Source of the DNA: Rhizobium sp. Q54
Lineage (GTDB): Bacteria; Pseudomonadota; Alphaproteobacteria; Rickettsiales; UBA1997
Assembly (NCBI GenBank): GCA_945865855.1
Contig: CAMBES010000047.1
Span: 1 to 9,846, forward strand
DNA: 9,846 bases
Direction: 5' to 3'
Positions 1 to 5,339 of the stretch are shown one piece after another (the stretch's first letter is position 1; each line of letters opens with the position of its first letter). The notes beneath the pieces were generated by a model. It worked only from the letters and a program-made list of their open reading frames with translations. It searched no databases and was not told the origin of the DNA. Both the position numbers and the translations under genes were made by a program.

Positions 1-1018
1 CAATGATGTCAGCGCCAAAAGTAATTTCTGGCCTGATTTGGCGCGCCTTAGCACAAAAATCTAAAACTTGTTGGCGATTATGACGACGCTTCATTCGCTT
101 CAAAATCACGTCATCTCCCGACTGAACACTGAGATGCAAATAAGGCATAAAACGCGTTTCATCGCGCAAAATTTCAAAAAATTCTCCAGTATTTTTGTCG
201 TCAATTTCAGCAACATCGATTGAAGAAAGTCGCAAACGTGGAAGTTCGGGAACCATCTTGAGCAAACGCTTAATCATGCCCGACAAAGTAATTGGAACTG
301 CCAAATCTTCGCCGTAACCAGAAATATCTACGCCAGTAAAAACTACTTCCTGGTGACCTGCGGCGACCATTTTTTTTACTTGCGAAACTATTTCACCAAA
401 GGCCACCGAGCGGCTATTTCCGCGGCCAAAAGGTATTACGCAAAAAGTGCAGCGGTGATTACAGCCGTTCTGAATTTCGAGGAAAGCGCGGGTTCTATTT
501 TCAAAATAAGAAACAAGTTGCGGAGCTGTGTCGCGCACCGACATGATGTCGTTGACCTTGATTTTAGAGGTCTCGTTGGGGGTTAGAAAAATTTGTGCAG
601 ATTTTTTTGCGGCGAAGAAAATTTGATCTTTGTGGGCGGTATCGGAATCGTGACTTCGTTCTTGGTTTCGACTGCGCTCAACGGGCAGAATCGCGCTGGA
701 GAAATTATAGCTTTCTGGATTCGACTTTTCTGCGTTACCTAAAACCAAATCAACTTCCGCCATTTTCGCGTATTTTTCTGGATCGATTTGCGCGGCACAA
801 CCAGTCACAACAATTCTAACATCGGGATTGTCGCGCTTAGCACGACGCACGGCAGAACGAAGCTCGCGCTCAGCTTCTGCGGTTACTGCGCAAGAATTAA
901 AAACTAAAAGATTTTTCTGATCGGTTTTTTTTAGAGCTTCTTTGATTGCTTCAGATTCGTAGGAATTTAAGCGACAACCGAAAGTAATAATTTTGTTATC
1001 CGCGTCTTCTTTGATCAT
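1..1018 (-). CDS. mtaB: tRNA t6A37 methylthiotransferase MtaB (C-terminus beyond the left edge)
   Basis: Radical-SAM methylthiotransferase that converts t6A to ms2t6A at position 37 of tRNAs reading ANN codons. I translated 339 codons from ATG 1018 with no stop before the window edge. The N-terminal UPF0004 domain shows its three cluster cysteines at C15 (FGCRLN), C43 (NSCAVT) and C74 (TGCAAQ). The radical-SAM triad C186-x3-C190-x2-C193 lies in NGCNHRCTFC, followed by PFGRGNSRS and later SSIDVAEI, LHLSVQSGDD and LKRMKRRH. The C-terminal part, with any TRAM domain, is missing. The start is forced: an in-frame TAA lies one codon upstream (1022-1024), and no other start occurs before C15. It overlaps the upstream lipoprotein gene by 23 bases, so co-transcription is likely. 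Oddity: about 35-45 extra residues (about 105-148) separate the two domains. MtaB rather than MiaB is inferred from FGCRLNSYE and the RTRAFLEIQNGC context. Confidence 0.93.
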   Translation of the reverse strand, partial: MIKEDADNKIITFGCRLNSYESEAIKEALKKTDQKNLLVFNSCAVTAEAERELRSAVRRAKRDNPDVRIVVTGCAAQIDPEKYAKMAEVDLVLGNAEKSNPESYNFSSAILPVERSRNQERSHDSDTAHKDQIFFAAKKSAQIFLTPNETSKIKVNDIMSVRDTAPQLVSYFENRTRAFLEIQNGCNHRCTFCVIPFGRGNSRSVAFGEIVSQVKKMVAAGHQEVVFTGVDISGYGEDLAVPITLSGMIKRLLKMVPELPRLRLSSIDVAEIDDKNTGEFFEILRDETRFMPYLHLSVQSGDDVILKRMKRRHNRQQVLDFCAKARQIRPEITFGADII

Positions 1019-1598
1019 CTCTTAATAGCACGTGATTAACAACTTTCTCAACACCGTAAATCTTAGAAACAATTGTCAGTACTCGTTGCATTTCAAAATC
1101 ATTAACCGCTACGCCAAGCAAATAAACCGTACTTCCCACTGTGGTAATTTTATAATTTGGCCAAATCACATCGCGCGTCATTAGCAGCTTCGACTCTACT
1201 TTGGCACTGATTAAGTAATCACGAAAAGCGGAAGAAAAGTCTTTAAAAAACATTCCCTCTTCATGCAGCTGAATCTCGTCAATTACTTCTTTCACACCCA
1301 GTGCCATCCAAGAAATATCTTGTGCGATTTTAGCTTTTTGCGGATCGCGAACGATGCCAGTAAGCAAAACCCTACCTTCATTAACAGTAAAATTTACCGA
1401 GTTTCCCGGCATTTTTAAACCATGACTAATGAAGTCTGCACTAAGCGTCAAAGCAATCATGACGTCGCTGCGTGTGTCTTGCATGGTTTTCTCGCGCGAT
1501 GCTAAAACTCCACCTCCAATTGAACCAATAACTACGGTTTCAACACAAGATGTAAGCAATGCCAAAAGAAGAATGTAGCGAATTTTGAAAATTTTCAT
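996..1598 (-). CDS. Dual-BON-domain lipoprotein (DolP/OsmY-like)
   Basis: A 200-residue protein with a lipoprotein signal peptide: positive MKIFKIR, a hydrophobic stretch, then the lipobox LTSC with the lipidated cysteine at C18. Position +2 is Val, not Asp, so by the usual Lol rule it should go to the outer membrane. Two BON domains follow, about residues 43-113 (VNFTVNEGRVLLTGIV, then a GVKEVIDEIQL ending) and 124-193 (YKITTVGSTVYLLGVA, then GVEKVVNHVLL). Two BON domains behind a lipid anchor is the layout of DolP (YraP), which supports outer-membrane integrity and binds anionic phospholipid; a similar role here is inference. The last 23 bases overlap the start of mtaB. The upstream region to the tRNA gene is about 120 bases and must hold its promoter. 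No clear Shine-Dalgarno sequence precedes ATG 1598, but no better start fits the signal peptide. Confidence 0.85.
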   Translation of the reverse strand: MKIFKIRYILLLALLTSCVETVVIGSIGGGVLASREKTMQDTRSDVMIALTLSADFISHGLKMPGNSVNFTVNEGRVLLTGIVRDPQKAKIAQDISWMALGVKEVIDEIQLHEEGMFFKDFSSAFRDYLISAKVESKLLMTRDVIWPNYKITTVGSTVYLLGVAVNDFEMQRVLTIVSKIYGVEKVVNHVLLRDDQRRRG

Positions 1599-1661
1599 AT
1601 TGAACGAGAGCTTGAAAATAAAGGCTAGAAAGCCGATTGAAACTATTTATGACTTCGCCAT

Positions 1662-1690
1662 TTGCAAATTATTTTCCTCGTCCCTACGTT
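1662..1690 (+). promoter_or_regulatory. Putative sigma70-type promoter of tRNA-Gly
   Basis: A -35 candidate TTGCAA (1662-1667) and a -10 candidate TACGTT (1685-1690) are separated by 17 bases and followed by the GC-rich discriminator GCGCGAC. Transcription would begin near 1697, giving a leader of about 24 bases. That leader contains a short hairpin, CCCT/AGGG (1697-1710). The -10 box is weak, but the layout closely resembles the candidate in front of rnpB. Inferred from sequence only. Confidence 0.4.
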
Positions 1691-1720
1691 GCGCGACCCT
1701 TTCATTAGGGAAATAAGTAT

Positions 1721-1795
1721 GCGGGCGTAGCTCAGTGGTAGAGTGTCACCTTGCCAAGGTGAATGTCGAGGGTTCGAATCCCTTCGCCCGCTCCA
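1721..1795 (+). tRNA. tRNA-Gly (anticodon GCC)
   Basis: A complete cloverleaf can be folded. The acceptor arm is GCGGGCG (1721-1727) with CGCCCGC (1785-1791). The D arm is GCTC/GAGT with one G-U pair, and the anticodon stem is TCACC/GGTGA. The anticodon loop TTGCCAA has GCC at 1753-1755. The T arm is GAGGG/CCCTT with loop TTCGAAT. The discriminator is U (1792), as expected for bacterial glycine tRNA, and CCA is encoded (1793-1795). It reads GGC and GGU codons. It stands alone between the divergent BON-lipoprotein gene and the convergent asparaginase gene. No clear terminator hairpin is visible in the 33 bases before the asparaginase stop. Confidence 0.97.
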
Positions 1796-1828
1796 ATACT
1801 TATCAAGAATTTACTTTGGTTGATTTGC

Positions 1829-2869
1829 CTAATATTTAGCAAACATCCCCCTCGCCTTCTTCACATCATTAGTTTTAGTCAGCGCTAACATCGCTAGAAT
1901 TCTTGCCTTTTGTGGACTCAAATTATCCGCAGTTATAAAGCCCAGGCTATCGTCTTCGATCTCAACATTAGGCTCAACTAAACCAGAACCAAGATGCGAG
2001 CTGCGCACAATTAACACTCCTTTTTTTGCCGCTGCCGCAAGTTTTTCTACTCCGAATTTACTGATATTTCCGTCGCCAACTCCCGCTAAAATTATTCCTT
2101 TCGCTCCTGACTCAACTAAGTAATCAATCACGCTAACATCAACACCAGCGTGAGCGTAAATAATTTCAACCTTCGGCAGAGATTCTGTTTTTCTAACATC
2201 AAAAACCGCCTGACTAGTGTGAGCGCGAAGTGGGCTGTAGTAAAATTTTACTGCGCCATAAAGCACCGTTCCAATCATGCCAGAATTGAGCGCTTTAAAT
2301 GACGAAACATTTGTTGTGTTGGTTTTTGCCACGTCGCGTGCGGCAAAAATTTCGTCGTTAAACATTACTAAAACACCCTTGTCGTAAGCATCTTTTGAGG
2401 CGGCAAGAGCAACTGCATTGTAAAGATTTAACGCACCATCAGAACTAAGTGAAGTCGAAGGACGCATTGCGCCAACTAGCACCACCGGCTTTTTACTCTT
2501 CACAACAAGATTCAAAAAATATGCCGTTTCTTCGAGAGTGTCAGTGCCGTGAGTAATAACCAAACCTTGCACCGAGCTCTGCGCAAGAAGTTCATTTACT
2601 CTTTTTGCAATCTTTAACCAGACTTCATTATTCATGTCTTGGCTCGCAATTTGCATAGCTTGCTCAACTTGAATATCGGCGAGCTTATTAAGCCCTGGAA
2701 TGTTTTTTATAACTTGATCAATACCAACTTTTCCCGGCGCATATTTTGAACCAACAGAGGAATCGCCAGCTCCGGCAATAGTTCCGCCAGTGGCAAGAAT
2801 CACCACATTTTTTGCCTGTGCCGAACAAGACAAAAACACAAAAAGAGAAATAATTTTTAGAAGCTTCAT
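1829..2869 (-). CDS. ansB: Exported type II L-asparaginase
   Basis: Hydrolyses L-asparagine (and to a lesser extent glutamine) to the acid and ammonia, here in the periplasm. The 346-residue protein starts with a signal peptide (MKLLKIISLFVFLSC) and a likely signal peptidase I cut after A19 (AQA). The catalytic layout of E. coli AsnB-type enzymes is complete: nucleophile T30 in ATGGTIAG, S76 and D78 in SQDMN, T109-D110 in THGTDTLEETAYF, and K182 in RDVAKTNTT. Similarity to the E. coli periplasmic enzyme runs to the C-terminus (LSPQKARILAMLALT). Y43 probably matches the mobile-loop tyrosine. The start lies only 8 bases after the queH stop, with no Shine-Dalgarno sequence, which suggests co-transcription and perhaps re-initiation. 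The cysteine in the signal peptide (C15, LSC) could be misread as a lipobox, but the AQA site fits better. Confidence 0.93.
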   Translation of the reverse strand: MKLLKIISLFVFLSCSAQAKNVVILATGGTIAGAGDSSVGSKYAPGKVGIDQVIKNIPGLNKLADIQVEQAMQIASQDMNNEVWLKIAKRVNELLAQSSVQGLVITHGTDTLEETAYFLNLVVKSKKPVVLVGAMRPSTSLSSDGALNLYNAVALAASKDAYDKGVLVMFNDEIFAARDVAKTNTTNVSSFKALNSGMIGTVLYGAVKFYYSPLRAHTSQAVFDVRKTESLPKVEIIYAHAGVDVSVIDYLVESGAKGIILAGVGDGNISKFGVEKLAAAAKKGVLIVRSSHLGSGLVEPNVEIEDDSLGFITADNLSPQKARILAMLALTKTNDVKKARGMFAKY

Positions 2870-2877
2870 AAAATTAG

Positions 2878-3543
2878 TTAGTTGGTTGGTTGGTTTGCTA
2901 AAATATCGCGGTAAAATTCTTCACCGATTTTAATTTCTTCACGACCATTTTTTACGCGCCAGGCGTTTGAATCGCGAAGGGAAAAAATACAACCGCAATA
3001 TTCCTGTTTGTAAAATTCTTCGCGCTTAGCAATTTCATACATGCGGGCTCCCCCACCTTCTTTGCGCCAATTGTAAGTCCAATAAGAAATGCCTTCGTAA
3101 TTTTTTGCCGCGCGAATTCCGCATTCGTTAATTTGATTCATATCTTTCCAGCGCGAAATTCCGAGCGACGAACTAATTGTCGTAAAGCCATTTTCAAAAG
3201 CATAAAGCGCGGTGCGCTCGAAGCGCATGTCGAAACATTTTGTGCAGCGCTCTCCTTTTTCTGGCGCCCATTCTAAGCCCTTGGCGCGCTTGAACCAATT
3301 TTGCACATCGTAATCCGCATCAATGAACGGCATTCCAAGTTTTTCAGCGAAACGAATGTTCTCTTCTTTACGAATTTCATATTCCTTTTTTGGATGAATA
3401 TTCGGATTGTAGAAAAAAATCGTAACCTCAATTCCCGATTCTTTCATTCGCTCCATCAAGTCTCCTGCGCAAGGTGCGCAGCAGCTGTGAAGTAAAACGC
3501 GATTATCTGTCGCACTAGTTGGAAGAGTAAGTTTGTGAATCAT
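2878..3543 (-). CDS. queH: Epoxyqueuosine reductase QueH
   Basis: Reduces epoxyqueuosine to queuosine in tRNA, the last step of Q synthesis. It is the non-orthologous alternative to the cobalamin-dependent QueG. The 221-residue sequence has the family (DUF208) pattern: HSCCAPC near the N-terminus (C21, C22, C25), RCTKCFDMR (C100, C103), SSSLGISRWKDMNQI, the YNWRKEGG segment, and YCGCIFS (C183, C185). These cysteines hold the iron-sulfur cluster and the extra metal in characterised QueH. ATG 3543 is the only usable start: no ATG, GTG or TTG follows in frame before the CCxxC motif, and none lies close upstream. That start codon touches the mutM start codon on the other strand, so the promoter must lie inside mutM unless the gene is transcribed leaderless. 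The gene ends in a short AACC/AACT tandem repeat just before the asparaginase gene. Confidence 0.93.
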   Translation of the reverse strand: MIHKLTLPTSATDNRVLLHSCCAPCAGDLMERMKESGIEVTIFFYNPNIHPKKEYEIRKEENIRFAEKLGMPFIDADYDVQNWFKRAKGLEWAPEKGERCTKCFDMRFERTALYAFENGFTTISSSLGISRWKDMNQINECGIRAAKNYEGISYWTYNWRKEGGGARMYEIAKREEFYKQEYCGCIFSLRDSNAWRVKNGREEIKIGEEFYRDILANQPTN

Positions 3544-4356
3544 ATGCCTGAATTGCCTGAAGTAGAAACGATCCGTCGCGGATTAAAAAATATTGTCGGA
3601 AAGAAAATCACGAAAATTTTTCGCTCCGAAAAGAAACTAAGATTAGAAACCAGCCTTGATTTTCAAGCCTTAAAAGGTGCAAAGATTTCAGAAATTTTTC
3701 GCCGCGCACGTTACTTAATTATTAATCTGAGCAATGATTTAAGTCTGATTATTCATCTGGGAATGAGCGGAAGAATTACTATCGAGCAAGAATTTTCTAA
3801 GTTAAAACACGATCACTTCGCCCATGAGTTTACCGACGGAACTTGGTTAGTTTTTAACGATCCACGTCGTTTTGGGTTTGTTGATTTAGTAAAAACTAAG
3901 GATCTCTTAAAACATAAAATGCTTGTAAAGCTAGGCCCAGAACCACTCGAGAAAGAATTTAATTTTACCGACTTCGCCAAAAAATTGCGCAGCAAAAAAA
4001 CCAACATTAAAACTACGATCATGGACAACCATGTGGTTGTAGGTGTTGGCAATATTTACGCTAATGAATCTCTCTTCGATTCTGGAATTTCTCCGCTACG
4101 CAATTCTGATTCGCTCGCAAAAAACGAAATCGAAAAACTAATCTCCTCAATAAAAAAAATAATCAAAGCAGCCATTAAGGCCGGGGGCTCGTCAATTTCT
4201 GATTACATTGACTCACACGGAAATTCCGGAAAATTTCAGGACGGATTTAAAGTTTACGGACGCGCCAGGGGAAAATGTTTGCAATGTAAAAACCTGATCC
4301 AAAGAATCGTGCAAAGCGGCCGCTCCAGCTTTTTCTGCAACCAATGTCAAAAGTGA
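3544..4356 (+). CDS. mutM: Formamidopyrimidine-DNA glycosylase (Fpg/MutM)
   Basis: Bifunctional base-excision enzyme that removes 8-oxoguanine and formamidopyrimidines and cleaves the abasic site. It is 270 residues, the usual length. After Met removal the N-terminus is PELPEVE, giving the catalytic Pro nucleophile and Glu. HLGMSG holds M74, and DPRRFG holds R109 and F110, the residues that fill the gap in DNA. GVGNIYANES follows, and the C-terminal zinc finger is C245-x2-C248-x16-C265-x2-C268 with the conserved R260. The start must be ATG 3544, because the proline has to be N-terminal. A GTG at 3535 is in frame and has a better-placed purine run (GGAAGAG, 3521-3527), but it would bury the nucleophile. 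Oddity: the lysine of the RRAKYL motif (Lys57 of E. coli Fpg) is arginine here (R56, RRARYL). The small lipoprotein gene follows directly. Confidence 0.95.
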   Translation: MPELPEVETIRRGLKNIVGKKITKIFRSEKKLRLETSLDFQALKGAKISEIFRRARYLIINLSNDLSLIIHLGMSGRITIEQEFSKLKHDHFAHEFTDGTWLVFNDPRRFGFVDLVKTKDLLKHKMLVKLGPEPLEKEFNFTDFAKKLRSKKTNIKTTIMDNHVVVGVGNIYANESLFDSGISPLRNSDSLAKNEIEKLISSIKKIIKAAIKAGGSSISDYIDSHGNSGKFQDGFKVYGRARGKCLQCKNLIQRIVQSGRSSFFCNQCQK

Positions 4357-4358
4357 TA

Positions 4359-4784
4359 ATGAAAAAAATTCTTCTTCTCGTTCCATTTTTTTTACTTTTT
4401 TCCTGCATTGATTCGCCAAAATTAGAGAAAAAATTTCAGCAAGTAACTAACAAGCCGGTCGAAGGGCCCAAGGCCTCTGAAGACTTTGTGCAAGGCAGTG
4501 AAGACATTCCTCTTTTAGTTGGAATGGAAAAAATTTACGACGGCGCTTTAGGATTTGATTCAGCTTCTGGCAGCATCATTACATCTAGTTACTCGACAAA
4601 TCTCGAGCCAAAACAAGTTAAATTATTTTACTTAAAAACCTTGCCAGAAATGGGCTGGGGAATCACTAAAAATGCTGAGAATTCAGCTAAATTCAAACGT
4701 GAAAAAGAAGATTTAGAAATCGAATTTGCCAAAGAAGACGAGATTCAAGTTGTGCGATTTTTTATCTCTTCGCTGACTCAGTAA
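4359..4784 (+). CDS. Small putative lipoprotein downstream of mutM
   Basis: A 141-residue protein of unknown function. I prefer ATG 4359, two bases after the mutM stop, over ATG 4344, which overlaps mutM. ATG 4359 gives a standard signal peptide, MKKILLLVPFFLLFSC, with the probable lipidated cysteine at C16 (lipobox LFSC; Phe at -2 is slightly unusual). The mature part has a polar linker, then a compact domain of about 90 residues with the pattern DIPLLVGM, GFDSASGSI, a Y/LP-MGW segment (FYLKTLPEMGW) and a FKREKEDLEIEF strand pair. From memory, short alphaproteobacterial secreted proteins share this DIPL...LPxxGW...F pattern, but I cannot name the family. Probably translated with mutM. Its stop codon lies inside the T-run that follows rnpB on the opposite strand. 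Confidence 0.75.
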   Translation: MKKILLLVPFFLLFSCIDSPKLEKKFQQVTNKPVEGPKASEDFVQGSEDIPLLVGMEKIYDGALGFDSASGSIITSSYSTNLEPKQVKLFYLKTLPEMGWGITKNAENSAKFKREKEDLEIEFAKEDEIQVVRFFISSLTQ

Positions 4785-4789
4785 AAAAA
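4783..4789 (-). terminator. U-run at the 3' end of rnpB
   Basis: On the minus strand, seven T residues follow the 3' half of the P1 helix of the RNase P RNA, one base after it. Transcription probably ends here. The P1 stem is closed by long-range pairing, so this is not a simple local hairpin terminator. The run overlaps the stop codon of the convergent lipoprotein gene (4782-4784). Confidence 0.4.
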
Positions 4790-4790
4790 T

Positions 4791-5191
4791 GTAAGGCAAG
4801 CTGTAAGCCGGATCCTGTGCCCGTTGCCGGGTGGTGATCATTCATCTAGGCCTAGCGTTGCCACTAGGCTCAAGCAGTCTACCCGAATAGCAGTGCGAGA
4901 GCGCACTTGAGCATTAAAGCCCAGCCATTCCTATTTGACTTTGCTCCAGATAGGGTTTTTCCAAATGTGTGTTACCACACAAGCGCGTGAGCTCTTACCT
5001 CGCGTTTTCATCCTTACTGGTCTTGCGACTTAGCGGTATATTCTCTGTGACACTTTCCCTCAACTGTTCTATTTTATTCGAACCGACGTGGCCAGCCGTT
5101 AGCTGGTATCATTCTCTCGTGGAGTCCGGACTTTCCTCTGATTTTCAAATCTGTTTCCAAATTAAAACCAGCGATCACCCGCTTGCCTTAC
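4791..5191 (-). ncRNA. rnpB: RNase P RNA (bacterial type A, alphaproteobacterial)
   Basis: Catalytic RNA of RNase P, which trims the 5' leaders of tRNA precursors. The ends are set by a perfect 11-base P1 helix: GTAAGGCAAGC at the 5' end (complement of 5181-5191) and GCTTGCCTTAC at the 3' end (complement of 4791-4801). The 5' conserved core GAGGAAAGTCCGGACTCC lies at about 5121-5138. The 3' core ACAGGATCCGGCTTA lies at about 4804-4818. P4 forms from AAG(U)CCGGA with TCCGGCTT, keeping the bulged U. The middle holds AAACCCTATCTGGAGCAAAG followed by TCAAATAGG, as in alphaproteobacterial RNase P RNAs, and AGATGAATGATCACC. About 401 nucleotides is normal for the class. Oddity: the usually invariant ACAGAA reads ACAGGA. 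A long open frame on the plus strand across it is a shadow. Confidence 0.95.
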
Positions 5192-5200
5192 AAGATCGCG

Positions 5201-5229
5201 ACCGTAAGTTGCGCCGCCTTTAAAGACAA
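5201..5229 (-). promoter_or_regulatory. Putative sigma70-type promoter of rnpB
   Basis: Reading the minus strand, TTGTCT (5229-5224) and TACGGT (5206-5201) are separated by exactly 17 bases and followed by the GC-rich discriminator CGCGATC. Initiation about 7-10 bases downstream would fall at the first bases of P1 (5193-5191), which is the expected 5' end. The -10 is only a partial match, but spacing and position fit well. Confidence 0.45.
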
Positions 5230-5236
5230 CCTTCCC

Positions 5237-5327
5237 TGTCATCCCCGCGAAGGCGGGGATTCAGTGCTCACTTCCAATAAACTCAGATCGTTTAATTTTC
5301 TGGATTCCCGCCTTCGCGGGAATGACA
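5237..5327. repeat. REP/BIME-like inverted pair of palindromes
   Basis: Two 28-base arms, 5237-5264 and 5300-5327, are inverted copies matching at 25 of 28 positions, separated by 35 AT-rich bases. Each arm is itself a hairpin with a four-base loop: CCCCGC-GAAG-GCGGGG in the left arm and TTCCCGC-CTTC-GCGGGAA in the right. Two of the three differences between arms are a paired change (C-G against T-A) that keeps the stem. The right arm fits ATTCCC-N8-GGGAAT, the pattern of Neisseria dRS3 repeats, and this TGTCATTCCCGCG type of sequence is dispersed in many proteobacteria. It fills most of the gap between rnpB and trpS and contains the upstream in-frame ATG of trpS (5322). Confidence 0.85.
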
Positions 5328-5339
5328 ACTGACTTAAAA

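Noticed and set aside
353..819. Two plus-strand open frames (353-586 and 595-819)
   Set aside because: They lie antisense to mtaB, whose cysteine motifs are clear, and their products show no recognisable features.
2823..2869. Asparaginase as a lipoprotein (LSC at residues 13-15)
   Set aside because: The AQA cut site follows at residue 19, just before the conserved first strand, as in periplasmic asparaginases; the LSC box is weak.
3301..3495. Plus-strand open frame
   Set aside because: Antisense to queH; it only reads the complement of the conserved cysteine region.
3813..4419. Two minus-strand open frames (3813-4052 and 4213-4419)
   Set aside because: Antisense to mutM, with no motif or start context of their own.
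4969..5223. Plus-strand 84-residue open frame
   Set aside because: It runs across the RNase P RNA gene on the complementary strand; the conserved RNA explains the sequence.
5322..5339. Upstream ATG start for trpS
   Set aside because: It lies in the right arm of the palindromic repeat and adds six residues not typical of TrpS; ATG 5340 gives the usual N-terminus.
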